64,000 nt of DNA from Ridgeia piscesae (GCA_025642075.2 JAODUO010001179.1:1-64000); one strand, 5' to 3'; positions 11,971 through 24,681 are shown, numbered from the stretch's first letter. A program made the numbers and translations. Notes: generated from the sequence alone by a model not told the origin.

Positions 11971-12760
11971 ATGTTTTGCGTCAATTGCCGTAGTTTGGAA
12001 GCTCACTGGGATACTCTCGAAGAATTGCTTCTTACTATGTCGTCAAATGGTTTAACGCTTGACTTCATTGGCCTCACTGAAATTTTCAAAATTCAAGATG
12101 TCTTACAGTACAAAATTAACGGTTACCACAACTTATTATTCAATAAGAGATTAGATGCAGATGATGGCCACGGGGGAGTAGGATTGTACATAAGTGAATC
12201 ATTTACCTACTCTAAGCGAGAAGACTTATCGATATTTATCCCTCATGTATTTGAGTCAATATGTTTTTAATTACAAGCTACAAAGCGTAAACCCATAATT
12301 GGGTGTAATATATCGTCCAAATTCTCATCCACGTGCCGATCTTGATTTTTTTACAAGAACATTATTATATATTCAGGACAAAATATCAAGTGAAAATTAA
12401 ATTGCCTATCTGATGGGTGATTTTAATATAAATTTACTAAATGTTGCAACCCACCAAAACACTAATGATTTTATAGACAATGTAATAGCACAAGGATTTA
12501 TTCCTTACATAACAAAGCCAACAAGAATAACTTGTACAACAGCAACTCTTTTAGACCATTTGTATTCCAATCATAGTCACACAGGGTATGACTCCGGGAT
12601 TATTATTACAGATATGACGGACCACTTTGGAATATTCCATTTAATATATGGTATACCTAATGTGCATAATATGAAATATAAACAAACACGCCAGGTGAAT
12701 GAGTGTAACATTTTAAAATTTAGAAATCTAGTAGCAAAAGCAGATTACACTTCTGTGTTA
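11971..12760 (+). pseudogene. LINE apurinic-type endonuclease, broken
   Basis: Two frame pieces belong to an exonuclease/endonuclease/phosphatase domain. 11971-12270 has CVNCRSL, FIGLTEIF and GGVGLYIS. The second piece begins around 12300 with GVIYRPNSHP and continues at 12413 with MGDFNINLL, KPTRIT, LLDHLYSN and TDHFG in place of the usual SDH. The DNA-nicking residues are recognisable, but a stop after ESICF and another near 12400 split it. Confidence 0.75.
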
Positions 12761-13384
12761 TCTGCTATTGATCAAAATGAAGCATATAATAATGTTATGC
12801 AAATATATAAATTATTATTTGAAATATCATGCCCACTCAAAACTACAAAAAAAATTAACAAATATTAAAAGAGAACCCTGGATAACGTCTGGCCTACTTG
12901 TTTCGTCATTAAATAAAGAAAAACTACTCCGAAGAAAGTTACATAAACCAAATATGGAGAGAGAGAGAGAGAGAGAATGCTTATAGAGCATATTGCAGAA
13001 TATACAATAAGACAAAAAGAGCGGCAAAGACTAAATATTATGCTGAAATATTGGAAGAACGCAAATACAGCATCAAAGACACATGGATCATACTGAGCAG
13101 GTTATCTAAAAAACAAAAAAGTATGTTTACATTTCCCTGAAACTTTCAGTGTAAATGGAGAAAAAGTGTCAAACTATAGCATTATTACTGAAGAATTTAA
13201 TAATTTCTTTGCCAAAATAGGTAAAACAGTAAGCGAATCTGAACCTTCTCCTACAACCTCATTTCATTCGCACTTAAAGGATAGATCTTCTGTAATTTTT
13301 TTCTTGCAACCAACTAATATATACGAGATTAAAAATGTACCGGTAGTAACAAATCTAAAAAACAAAATGCACTGTAGGTTTTGA

Positions 13385-14200
13385 CAGTTTATCTACAAAA
13401 CTTATCCAGCAGACTATAGGAGAAATAATCATACCACTTAGGCATATTATAAATCAATCCTTTGTTACTGGTGTTGTCCCAGACAATCTCAAGGTTGCTA
13501 AAATAATTCCAATATATAAATCAGGAAATAAGAATGTTTTTAATAATTATAGACCAATAAGTATTCTACCTGCACTTTCCAAAATAATGAAAAAAATCGT
13601 GTGTAATAGATTAGTAAATTATTTGGAGAAATATAATATTCTATATAAACATCAATATGGATTTCGCTCTAAACATTCCACTATACACCCAATATTGCAT
13701 TTACTCAAAGACATTACAGATGGAAATGACAACATTTCTAAAGATATTACAATGGCTGTATTTCTTGATTTATCCAAAGCATTTGACACTATTAATCACG
13801 ATGTATTGCTATATAAATTATATCATTATGGAATTAGAGGCATCAGTAATAAATGGTTCTCCAGTTACCTCTTTAATCGTAAACAGTGTATTGAAATGAA
13901 TGAGAGCAAATCACCACTGATAACATTAACTCATGGAGTACCACAAGGATCCATATTAGGACCTGTGCTTTTTCTCATCTATATTAATGATATATCAAAT
14001 TCGACCTCTCTTAACTTATTATCTTTTGCTGATGATACAACAATTTATCATTCAGATTGTGATATTGATAATTTAACCCTAAGGCTAAACCACGAATTAA
14101 AAAATATATACAATTTGCTGTGTGCAAACAAACTGTGTTTGAATGTTAAGAAGACACAATATTGTATCTTTAGTCCTAAAATAGTAACTATGAAGTAAAA
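13385..14200 (+). pseudogene. LINE reverse transcriptase, broken
   Basis: Broken frames from 13385 give VVPDNLKVAKIIPIYKSGN and NNYRPISILPALSKI. The intact 203-codon piece from 13587 then holds YGFRSKHST, FLDLSKAFDTINHD, the GVPQGSILGPVLFLIYIND motif and the catalytic FADDT. These are RT motifs 1 to 5 of a non-LTR element. The catalytic Asp pair is intact in this copy, but stops on both sides prevent a full polyprotein. Confidence 0.85.
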
Positions 14201-14286
14201 GGCAGTGTTAAAATAAACAATGAAGTTATTAACCAGATTGGCAAGTATAACAAAGATGAATCCATAAAATTCCTAGGAATATATAT

Positions 14287-14318
<32 letters not shown>

Positions 14319-15389
14319 GATAAACACTTAACATGGAAAGAACACATTAATATAATCAGCTCGAAAATATCTCGAGCCATTTTTGCAATAAACATATTTT
14401 ACGACATAAATCACTAAAATCATTATATTATACTTAATTCACAGTCATATAACATATGGTATACAAGCTTGGGGTAACGGAAACACAAAGAAACTAGACA
14501 GACATTTTACAAAAACATGCATTAAGAATAATTAATAAAAAAGGATATAGGAGTCATACGGACCCGTTATTTAAGTCTACAAAAATACTGAAAATCGTAG
14601 ATGTATTTAAACTGCAGGCTTCGTTATTTATATATGATTTAGAACATGATTTATTACCTAAATCGTTCAGAAACTTTGTAATGAAAAATAGTGTTGATAC
14701 AGATAAAAGAATAACCAGACAATTCAAGCTTCTTGTTCATGAGAAACCCAGAACTAACTTTTCTTTGAAGCTAACTAAACATAATTTTACAAGAATATGG
14801 AACCAAATTGATAAACAAATAAGAAATGTTAATCACCGGTTGAAGTTCAAACAAATGGTATGTGTTTTCTACTTAGACCCTTACAAAAGTCTAGTAATAT
14901 GTTTAAACCCTAGATGTCAAGAATGCAATTAAGTTGCTACATACCATAGTGTTTTATTTCATAGTTATAACATGCTCAAGTCATGCTAAATCTTGTTTGG
15001 TTTCATACATGCTTATCCATGCTTATTACAAAAACATAGTTATACTAATTTATATTGTAATTGGTTCAATAATTTCATATATCACCAGAAACAGTGACAA
15101 ACTGCATACTTGATATATTCATTGTATTAGTACAGTCTTGGTGATGTCTAACAAATATGTGTAATTTTACTTTGATAATATTCCTCTTGTATTGTGTTGT
15201 AATGCTACAAACGTGTATTGTATATCTATAGTAATGATGGTTATTTTGTAATGAAGATGGTGTCACTGGAAGACGGCTTTTAGCCAAGTGACAGCCATGC
15301 AGTGCAACATGCTGACAATTTATTATTATGCTTATGTTTGTTATTGTACATGCTGCGTTGCGAATAAAGTTACTCTTACTCTTACTCTA

Positions 15390-15843
15390 GGTATATATTT
15401 CAATACATAATTATGAATAACAAATAAAACAATATATGACAATTGCATTCATAATAAAATGTTGTTTATGTAACTGAAAACACATTTAAACCAAGGGTGA
15501 AAGTGTGTTTATGATAACAGTTGGTGTGTTTACTGTGTCTAATGCATTTTATTCGGCAAATTCGTGTTTTAGATTGGACATTATTTGTGTCACGTGTGTA
15601 AAGCTGGTGAATGTCATAGATATGTTTACTGTGAAAAACGTTGTAATAATATGGTAAATTATTGTTAATTAATTCATAGTAAAATTTCAGTTATTGGATA
15701 TGATCAATATTATCAAACTTCAACATATATTGGTTTTTAATTAGGAGTTATTTGAACATTATATTTACGCGCGCGCACAAACACACACACACACACATAA
15801 CCACACACACACAAGTATATACATATTGTTATGCGTTATACAG
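15390..15843. other. Intron before A2, with short (CA)n
   Basis: AT-rich intron with alternating GC and CA dinucleotides at about 15770-15815 just before the A2 acceptor. The same position before A5 has a CA run at 34869-34880, in line with A2 and A5 being duplicates. Confidence 0.5.
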
Positions 15844-16059
15844 CCATGGGGACAAACTTCGCAGTACAAGGTTTTGCTAGAATGGCATCGACATATGCAT
15901 CTGACTGGGCCCATCATGCCATAGATGACAATGGTGATGATGACTACGGGCACAAGACCTGTTCTCGCACGACAACAGAAATTAGTCCCTGGTGGAAAGT
16001 TTTTTTCGGAAAAGTGGTTTCGGTGCGCGAGGTTATAATAGTCAACCCCTATTGTTGTG
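15844..16059 (+). CDS. Exon A2: N-terminal half of F-type lectin domain, unit 2 (non-binding type)
   Basis: A 72-codon exon with acceptor tatacag, donor gtaagt, phase 1/1. The frame gives MGTNFAVQGFARMAST, AIDDNGDDDYGHKTCSRT, SPWWKVFFGK and REVIIVNPYCCG. The fold is recognisable, but the three sugar-contact positions have changed: His of SHT is Arg, Arg of NRLD is Pro, and Asp is replaced within PYCC. A vicinal Cys-Cys remains at nearly the position where some fish F-type lectins have one. An acidic run DDNGDDD is specific to this type and shared with A5. Fucose binding by the classical site is unlikely. Confidence 0.83.
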
Positions 16060-16351
16060 GTAAGTAGACGATATGCTATCATTGAAGTTATTCTGTTTCT
16101 ACCGGATAAGCCTACGTTATTTCAACCACACGTACACTTGTATTTCTACGGAGTGTCGCAGGAAAGAGTAATACAGCTGCGGATACTTGAATGTAACCCT
16201 ACCTACTTATGATTCAGCTATGGAAGAGCGGGCTTTATTTCGTTACGAAAAACTGATTTAATCCCTTAATATCAGTTTTGGTATACAATTTCGTATATTA
16301 GATGCTTACATTTATTAAATAATATAATTTGTTTCATATATTGTTTTCTCA

Positions 16352-16413
16352 TCACCTGAGAAATGTCAATATTATCATTGGTTACTACAATGGGCAATGT
16401 TGGAAGTGTGGAG
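16352..16413 (+). pseudogene. Truncated copy of a B exon in the A2-B2 intron
   Basis: About 60 bases repeat the start of exon B2: the frame reads HLRNVNIIIGYYNGQCWKCG, compared with HLRNFNIVIGPHNGQYWKCG in B2. The match stops after the GGA codon and runs into sequence similar to 16148-16260 (tcgcatgaaagagtaatac). It has no donor and is too short to be a working exon. It records a partial tandem duplication. Confidence 0.75.
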
Positions 16414-16573
16414 TTTCGCATGAAAGAGTAATACGCTATGGATTACTTGGTTTTATCGTAACGAAAAAACTATATTATTATAGCATACATGCATTATGGC
16501 ATACCATTTCACATGAATTACATTTAAGCAGTTGTTTAATATGCATATATTTATGTATTTCCTTTCTCAACAG

Positions 16574-16777
16574 GTAGACACCTGCGCAATTTCAATATTG
16601 TTATTGGTCCACATAATGGACAATATTGGAAGTGCGGATCAACCACCAATGACATAGCAACTGGCGAGACAGTTTCATTCACCTGTGATTCTAATGCCGT
16701 TGGTACAGCTTTGAATATCGCAATCAAAGACATATCCGACACTCTGGTACTTTGCGAAGTCTTAGTGCTTGGCATAG
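16574..16777 (+). CDS. Exon B2: C-terminal half of F-type lectin domain, unit 2
   Basis: A 68-codon exon between tctcaacag and gtatgc, phase 1/1. It starts RHLRNFNIVIGPHNGQYWKCG, continues TTNDIATGETVSFTC and ends LCEVLVLGI. The Cys pair KCG to FTC and the terminal LCEV Cys are kept, so the fold should form even though the partner exon A2 has lost the ligand residues. It is closest to B5. The junction to the next visible exon, A3, makes Asp, so this unit seems to skip EGF exons: none was found in the 5 kb between B2 and A3. Confidence 0.83.
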
Positions 16778-17164
16778 GTATGCTCTAATCATTATTATTT
16801 TAGCATTCCGGCCCCGAAATTATTAAGTTTTATTTGGTACATTATTCTATCGTTTGCACCGTATCCATGCAACATGTGGATGACAATTAGGATATTCCAA
16901 CGTTTTAATGCCAATGGTTTTGATATCCAAGACAAGGGTATTATACAGGCAGTATCGTTTTCATTGGACATTCACAAAACATAACATATTCAGTAAATCT
17001 TGGATAAGTTTACTTGTTTAATTTTAAAAATAAATTATATAGTTTTAACTACATAGAAACACACATGGATAAATAAGATTAAGTGTTATGGTAATATTTA
17101 CTATTCTGCGACTTATTTGCTTTGTGTTGTGGTGTTAACATACTTACAATACATACAAGCACAT

Positions 17165-17400
17165 TTGCATACCTACAGCTTGCAGTCAACATTGTAAAAC
17201 GAAGCTACGCAATGTGTTAATTAAGCCACCAACTGACACTGTAGGAAAACCGTACGTGTGTTTAAATAGAACATTCAACTTCGTAACATCATATCAATAT
17301 CGTCGGAACATTATTTTAAATGTTAAATAACGCATAAACGTTCAATTAAACAATGTCATTAAATTAGTCAACTGACTATACAAATTTCAATCGACAGTTA
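17165..17400 (-). repeat. Dispersed repeat, inverted copy of 31255-31470
   Basis: The reverse complement of this stretch matches 31255-31470 over roughly 200 bases with scattered differences. Landmarks on the plus strand here are caacattgtaaaacgaag, caccaactgacac and caacttcgtaacatcatatc. One copy follows B2 and the other follows C3, in opposite orientation, so it is probably a non-autonomous mobile element. Confidence 0.7.
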
Positions 17401-17404
17401 AATG

Positions 17405-17827
17405 TTTCATGTTAAAAATAAAACAATAAATAATAAATTTGATACTCAACTAAAATGAGCAAAAAAGTATCATAGGATATCAACATGTATAAATACATAG
17501 TGAAATAAATAAAGCAATAAAAACAAGGCGACATAAAATAAAGCCACTCTCGGTTTTAAACGTAGTTGTTCTGGATTTAATAATCCTAACACGTTTTCTA
17601 GAGAGACGGAGTTCAACATTATGGTTGGCTGGGTGGGTTGCATCCCACAGGACGCTCGTGGATTTTTCGGGCGTAACAAATATAGTAAATAGATTCGCGG
17701 GATGACAACTCGCGCCTTATGATTGTTTATGCGCATTTCACAATGGCTTACCGTCGATATTTCACATCGTGGCTGGTGGTGCAAAACTAAACAAAATAGA
17801 AGAATTGGCAATGGTTTCAATGATAGC

Positions 17828-17828
<1 letters not shown>
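17405..17828. other. No gene seen (intron B2-A3)
   Basis: A 119-codon minus-strand frame at 17470-17829 shows no recognisable domain and no composition typical of coding sequence. It is left as unassigned intron. Confidence 0.4.
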
Positions 17829-18265
<437 letters not shown>

Positions 18266-18299
18266 TATTGTATTAATTATGAATAATGTTCATGGATCA

Positions 18300-18950
18300 T
18301 AACCATAATTATTGGCTTTAAAGTATGATTTTGTTTTATAAAGTACATTAACGACACCTGTTGCTCAAAATATCTGGTACGGTTGCAAAGTGTTTTCTTT
18401 ATCTAGTGTCACACAAGCCATTTCAAACTTAGGCTTTGTAAGCGAAAGTAATTGTTTTAGATTTTATGGAGATACTACTAAGTGCCATCTGGTGCATAAA
18501 ACACACATTTGAAATACAGAATTATACATATGGGATGAGCTGAATGTCATGTTAAAATATGTGTCAATATATTCACTGAAACTTACAGCACAACCGATCA
18601 AAAATGGCCGCTCCTTTGCAAGTACTTTGTCAACATTCCAAACTACTTACAAATGTAAAACATGTATATCAAATAAATGACTGATGTGCTGCCTTCATTC
18701 ACCTATATTTAAAACTGACTTGCGATTTATTTTTTCATTGGTAGATGGCGCAATTGAAGCTATACACTTCTTAACTTTAGGCTATTATTATTTTTATTTA
18801 ATAATGTTTAGGGAACTAGTAGATATTATTTCTTGATAGAAGCATGTCTAGCATCATGCCAATTTGGCTAGTAATGAGTTATTTATTGTAAAGTGGAGTC
18901 CAGTACGGCAGCCGCCTGTTCATGTTATACTGTGGCATAGGCTCCGCATA
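18300..18950. other. No gene seen (intron B2-A3)
   Basis: AT-rich sequence without a recognisable frame, repeat or RNA. Confidence 0.4.
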
Positions 18951-18954
18951 TATT

Positions 18955-19690
18955 AATAAGAATAAGAATTTATTTTGCGCCAATATCCTCGAAGATCAAG
19001 CCCAGTGGCGAAACAAAACCAAGGGATTAAGCAAACTCGTAATCGAAAGCAATGCGTGAGTCGTCAATGGGTGGACGAAGAAGCTAGGAGGCTAAGGAGG
19101 ATAGGCGGCATTAAAGAGATAGGATTTTAGACATCGGCGGAATGAAACTATGTTACCTTGTGATTTAACACAGGCAGGAATCGAATTCCACACCGTTGGT
19201 GCGGCAACAGAGAAAGCTCGGGTCCCCGCTTTCGTTTTCACCCGAGGGATGTAAAGAGGGTTACTACTGGTTGAGCGTAACTGTCTGGAATTTCTTGCTG
19301 GAATTAGCATCGAATTTATATATGCTGGTTGTGTAGATTAGAGTGCTTGATAGGCTATTGTACACATTTTGAAAATGATGCGTTAGTGCACAGGGAGCCA
19401 ATGCAATGATTTTAGAAGCGGCACTAAGCGACAAAAACGAGGAGAACGAACCTTTGCTAAACAATTTGGCACGCGCTTAAGTTTTACTATATCCTTGTTT
19501 GCGGTATTGTAAAGGAGGGAATTGCAGTAGTCAAGTCTGCTGCTTACTAGAGCTGTCGCGATGGTTGTATGCCAGCTTAACACACCTATTGTCAATAATA
19601 TTACGACATTACGCAATCAGACTATTGACTTTGGAAACGCACGTTCGTTTATTGTTCTCAGTATTTCTGTTGTGCTAATTCCATACCATA
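18955..19690 (-). mobile_element. L2/CR1-like LINE, 3' end with C-terminal RT tail
   Basis: On the minus strand: SRLDYCNSLLYN, KRVPNCLAKV and LKSLHWLPVH around 19600-19385, then, after a frame change, YIPRVKTKAGTRAFSVAAP, VWNSIPACVKS and FRRCLKSYLFN down to 19092. This is the standard C-terminus of L2/CR1-type reverse transcriptases. The 3' end is near 18955, where the plus strand reads attaataagaataagaat, a short tail repeat. The catalytic RT part is missing, so it is a 5'-truncated copy. Confidence 0.82.
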
Positions 19691-19815
19691 ATGACAGACT
19701 AGAGAGACTATCAATTATTGTTATTGGCTAGCGTCGTTTTTATATTTTCCCTATTTCTTGTTGTTACTAAAATGCGGAATATATGACCGTATTGTTTAAT
19801 TAGCGATATTTTAAG

Positions 19816-19829
19816 CACACACACACACA

Positions 19830-19865
<36 letters not shown>

Positions 19866-19866
19866 C

Positions 19867-19911
<45 letters not shown>
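19816..19911. repeat. (CA)n and (CGCA)n microsatellite
   Basis: CA, then about nine CGCA tetramers, then CA to 19911. Confidence 0.95.
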
Positions 19912-19914
<3 letters not shown>

Positions 19915-21842
19915 ACAATGGAATATCCAGCAGAAAACAAGCACTGTCATCGGATGTCCTGCGCAACTACACATTTATGTTGATTAATATTGACAGCTAT
20001 TCCACACCCACTAACAAAACACGCTTTAAAAGTTGCAAATGATAAGTGTTTTTACTACTAAACGGCCACATAAATTATTATGCTTATAACTAAATATACA
20101 GCATGGATCAAAACAAACAGCATGATAGCTGGTTTTTAACAGTATTTATTACTGACTGGTCACGTACTGAACGAAACGGCACGTGCATAACGGGAGAAGA
20201 ATTATGCCTTTAACATATGAAATGTCCGAGTATTCCTCACTGTAAGTGTGGCAAATGCTCTTTATAAATATCAACTGGTTAAGCCATTCAGGATCATGCA
20301 AACATGCAAAATATGCATTGTTGTGTCAAATCTTAACTATACAAGTTAGATAATAACATCACCTTCCTTACCTAAGCGTCACATATTTATTTCAAGTGTT
20401 AGTTCAAAACGGTAGCAGACACACTGCAAGAAACCTAGATGACGTACGGGGGTGACCCAACGGTGCATACCGTTGAACCCGTTCTGTTTATGACGCACGC
20501 ATTTTAGCAATATGTCACAGCAAACGTTTCGTTTTCATATTGATATGAGCATCAAGTATTTGGAAATTTGGTAAATATATTATAAATCACACACAATATA
20601 TATTAATACAAATTATTTTATGAAATGTGACACGTATAGAACGACAGCATGGTTGTCCTACTAATTATAACAAATAATAAAAAAACTGAACGAGTCTTTA
20701 ATATTATTTGTTAACGTACAAAGTACACAACAAAAAATTGCTATGAAACAAACTCGCACAAAATGGAACAGCAAGAATCGCAACAGGTTCACCCCATACA
20801 CAATCAAAAATTGATATTCAGTAGACCATTTGAATAAACCAATAACTGCCCATATTATAACGTTTTTTAGCAGGTACGTGCATATCGATTTGTTTTTGGT
20901 ACCAAATTACAAAAGGTTGTGACTATTCTAAAAATGAAGAAATGTGTTGGATGTTTGAAGTTGCAGGTGTCAAAATATGTCCACATCAATGGAAAAGAAT
21001 GACAAAACATAACAACGTTTGTTTTTAACCCTTGATTGGGATCAATTGATGAAAAGTCACATATAAATATATTTACAGACACTTTTGAAGTTGGTCAATG
21101 TACGGCACTGTCACACTGAAAAGTAAATATATATATATATATATATATGCCAACTTCCGACCCAAAGAATACTAGCGATTATTTCAAAACTGTCTGCGTT
21201 ACCTTGTCCCCCATCAACCCATCCCTACATATATTTATCACTATATATGTACTATTAATGCACTTACATCACCATATCATGCGAATAACGGGTGTACGGC
21301 ATTATCATTAAATATAAAGTCCTTTGTATGAGGGACTTAGCGATAATGTCGCATTTTTGTTATCCGAATTATGTGTTGATGTTTAATTGTATCACCCGTA
21401 ACATATAGTATCACCTAATGGGTTAACTTGAGTTATACCAAAGCAACCTAACGCACGAACCTTGATGCACCGTCACTGAATCACACATACACAGACACGC
21501 ACAAATACGCTCATTACTCACAAAAATACGCACACACAAACGCGCACATCCGCGAACGATCAAACGCCCTACTAATTGAGTATTGGTGTTCCTTGAAATG
21601 TGGACTTATGTCATGGTAGAATACGTTTACTCATAACATACTCTGTGAACATATGATTTTGGGTTGTGTGCGAACAGTGACTGAAAGTAACGGAACATGA
21701 AATTATTCGTACATTGACTTGCGCTTATAGTCATTAAGCTGTTTTCGTTATGTTAAACTATACACGTGTGCAGTCCGTCACGCATATAAGCTATATGTGT
21801 AAGTATTTCCGTCGTTTTACTCAATTATGTGTTGTTTTAAAG
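19912..21842. other. No gene seen (intron B2-A3)
   Basis: Long intron with no recognisable exon. A short (TA)n lies at 21127-21148 and a CA-rich stretch at 21480-21550. C-type and D-type EGF exons were specifically looked for and not found, so unit 2 appears to lack them. Confidence 0.5.
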
Positions 21843-22070
21843 ACGTAGGGAAGAACCTATCGCCAGGCGGAACTGCCACACAGTCTTCTAGTATTAACAA
21901 TAGGAGATATACAGGCACGGCTGAATTGGCCATAGATGAAAACACAGATGATAACTTTAACAAATTCAGCTGCTCGCGAACGGATGAGGAGAAAGAACCA
22001 TGGTGGAAAGTCACGTTCAAATACGACATTATTGTGAGCGAAGTTCTCATAGTAAATCGTGATAGTCATG
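21843..22070 (+). CDS. Exon A3: N-terminal half of F-type lectin domain, unit 3 (motif degraded)
   Basis: A 76-codon exon, four codons longer than A1, with acceptor gttttaaag, donor gtaagt, phase 1/1. It reads DVGKNLSPGG, ATQSSS, AELAIDENTDDN, SCSRTDEEKEPWWKVTFKYD and VSEVLIVNRDSH. The insertion lies after ATQSSS. The ligand His is Arg (SRT), as in A2. The Arg of VNR is kept, but the Asp two residues later is Ser. The classical fucose site is therefore incomplete, although the rest resembles A1, A4 and A6 more than A2. Confidence 0.82.
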
Positions 22071-22139
22071 GTAAGTGTTTCGTCAGTGTGATAGTTTGTA
22101 ATTTCTTTCCTGTTGCAGGGTGGCCGGCCGTCAGAGAAA

Positions 22140-23050
22140 TTCTTCTTTAAATGGTATGAGTCAGTTTAAAGTCATCTGATAAAGGTAGTTCACTTGTCGA
22201 GTAATGGCAAACAAAATGCCTATCAGCGCAATGAAATTGTATTTATTAACTCTTATGGGATAATTTAAATGTGTATAAAGTGTTTCCAAGTGAACTGTTA
22301 CCACAATTCATCACCAGATCAACTTAAAGTTCCTAAAATAATTAAATGTATTGCCATTACGTTTCCTTGGTCATTCACACGCCACTGATATTTGCGAGAC
22401 AGGGCTTTCTGACCTATTCATCCTCAGCTAATTAGAACAGATGACAAAATATATGCTGAACCTGCACAACTATTTGACATTAGTTCCTGGGACTGCGCGT
22501 AGTGTACAGCTCTTTCTGCAAAGGAGGTCAATACACTGGCTATGGCATGTAGGGTTCCTACGCCCTCTGTGTTATTCGCTTGCCAGTCATGATGAGTTCT
22601 AAATGACCAGTGTAACAACGATGTTCCCTCAGCAGTTCTACGACAAGTAGTCGGTTAAAGATGGTAATGGTGGTCCCATGTTGCAATACTGGTTTAATAA
22701 AACATTAAACAGTGGATTATGACCATAGCGATTATTACTCAGTCATATAAGCAGTAATTATTTAACAGAAAAGCAGCCTGTATATGCTTTATTTTATTAT
22801 ATATTACATTATGTAACATGTTACATGGAAATTTTTAAATTTTTTAAATAAATTTAATTGAACATTGGCTTAATATTAAAACCCTTTGGCTCTTGGAATT
22901 AACTCAAATCACATGTGTTCTTGTAATTGAAAATATAGCATGTAACATTGTCAGTTTTTTATTATTGTGTCTTGTTAAACAAAATATTTAATTTTAAAAA
23001 CACGATATTCAATGTTGTCCACCTCATAAAAATAATAGTTAATATTATAT
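22140..23050. other. No gene seen (intron A3-B3)
   Basis: AT-rich intron. A somewhat GC-richer patch at 22370-22660 has no recognisable product. The last 130 bases before B3 are the weakly conserved pre-B block described at 3160-3370. Confidence 0.45.
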
Positions 23051-23187
23051 TGACATGAAGAAGGGTGCGGGTGAAATGCATTCTTTAATATACTCCGTCT
23101 TAGCGTAACATTGAAAAGTGATAATACGTGCTAGTTTGATGTACATTTGGTTAACATGCCATGTCGATAACGATATACTTAAATCAG

Positions 23188-23391
23188 GTGAAAGCCTCCG
23201 GACCTTCAATATCACCGTTGGTCCAAATAACGGAACATATAAGAAATGTGGATCGTCCAGAAATAACATGTCATCAGGAGAGGTGAGAGTATTTTCGTGT
23301 GAACCAAATGCCAAAGGGACTTCACTGAAGATTCAAATAAAAGGAAGACGTGACATTTTGACTCTTTGTGAAGTATTCATTTTTGGAAGAG
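23188..23391 (+). CDS. Exon B3: C-terminal half of F-type lectin domain, unit 3
   Basis: A 68-codon exon between cttaaatcag and gtaaga, phase 1/1. It reads ESLRTFNITVGPNNGTYKKCG, then MSSGEVRVFSCEPNAKGTS, LKIQIKGRRDILTLCEV and FIFGR. It is full length and in frame. The junction with A3 gives Gly and with C2 gives Ala. The Arg of the RXDX4R motif is approximately kept (SLR), but the motif is already broken in A3. Confidence 0.83.
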
Positions 23392-23699
23392 GTAAGATTG
23401 AAATTAATAACAGGGGAAAAGACACCGACTAAATATTCATAGCACGATTGATTAAAAACTAGTGAACGAATACCTGCGTTCGATTCAACGAAATAGTGTT
23501 AATACATTGATTTAGCACACACTTGAACAATTATGCCTTTTCATTCAGTTGGACGTAGTCGGGCAGCCAATAATATTTCTTTGACTGAACCTATACATAT
23601 TTTGATGGATAAATGAAATGCCTGTTTAGGCAGTGTGCACATGTTTCTAAAGATTAATGCGGTTGTTGATATATTCATGTAATGATACTAATTATGCAC

Positions 23700-23729
23700 G
23701 CACACACATACACACACATACACACACAT

Positions 23730-23761
<32 letters not shown>

Positions 23762-23780
23762 TGTGTGTGTGTGTGTGTGT
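23700..23780. repeat. (CACA-CATA)n, (TA)n and (GT)n microsatellite
   Basis: A compound tract of CACACACATA units, TA and GT between B3 and C2. Confidence 0.92.
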
Positions 23781-24006
23781 TATATGTCTAATCACACCAG
23801 ACCACCAAAAATAGACGTACAATAATTAAACACTTTGATTTTTTTAATTAAATGATGTAATGATAAATGTATTTGCAGATCATCTAGGAATGTCTGTTGT
23901 AATGTTCATCAAGGTGTTATTTATGTAATCGCTATAATATGCGTACTCTCCCTTCGCCACTGAATTTGTATTACAAATGTATATTTTGATATTTTGACGA
24001 ATAAAG

Positions 24007-24111
24007 CAACCGTCTCCTGCAAAAATCGTCCATGCAAAAACGGAGCGACGTGCACAGACACTGCGAACGGCTACACGTGTACATGTGACCGTCCGGGAAC
24101 ACACTGTGAAG
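24007..24111 (+). CDS. Exon C2: canonical EGF-like domain, unit 3
   Basis: A 35-codon exon with acceptor gacgaataaag, donor gtaagt, phase 1/1. It reads VSCKNRPCKNGATCTDTA, NGYTCTC, DRPGTHCE: six cysteines in EGF order. It is two residues shorter than C1 and C3 between Cys5 and Cys6. The polypyrimidine tract before the acceptor is poor, so the upstream border is less certain than the others. The joint to D2 gives Asp. Confidence 0.8.
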
Positions 24112-24276
24112 GTAAGTTTGATATGGATGTGCACTTCACGTTTATTTGCTTATTTATGTGTTTCTTTTTATGTCTGTTTGGGTGATTCTGTATATGTTTG
24201 TTTGTTATAATCAACATATTTAAAGAGTATGGCACATTTGGGAGGATTACCATATTAAGATGTGTGTATTGTAACT

Positions 24277-24279
<3 letters not shown>

Positions 24280-24331
<52 letters not shown>
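24280..24331. repeat. (TA)n microsatellite
   Basis: About 51 bases of TA in the C2-D2 intron. Confidence 0.95.
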
Positions 24332-24332
<1 letters not shown>

Positions 24333-24593
24333 CTGTGTCAATATTACGCAATGTTAACTATATGCCGCCTGTTATATACACATTTTATTTTACATACAAA
24401 TGGTGCTACTTTTTCCTTGAGTTGCCTCGAGTTGACAATAATAGGTGGCTCATGTTCCATATGGCACGGTCTAAGGTATATGTGTCTATCTTGAAAATAT
24501 CATGCTACAAGAGAGGTAATCTGTATATTCATGTAAAGTGTAATGCGCCTCTGAATGGTTTTATTGCTAGAGATATGACGTAGACAAATACTG

Positions 24594-24681
<88 letters not shown>

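Larger units (their letters stand above)
11960..15389 (+). mobile_element. Near full-length non-LTR retrotransposon, plus strand
   Basis: The order is endonuclease (11971-12760), linker (12890-13380), reverse transcriptase (13385-14200) and a C-terminal region to about 14930. An AT-rich 3' part ends aataaagtt followed by three ACTCTT units at 15367-15389, a typical LINE 3' tail. Frames change at least four times and a (TA)n tract at 14278-14318 interrupts the region after the RT, so the copy is dead. The clade is not certain: motifs suggest the Jockey/CR1 group, perhaps near Daphne or Crack. It sits in the D1-A2 intron in host orientation. Confidence 0.85.

Noticed and set aside
16551..16775. 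Minus-strand frames over exons B2, B4, B5 and A3 (also at 29807-29995, 35425-35769 and 21817-22050)
   Set aside because: Antisense shadows of well-supported plus-strand exons. They repeat only because the exons are paralogous.
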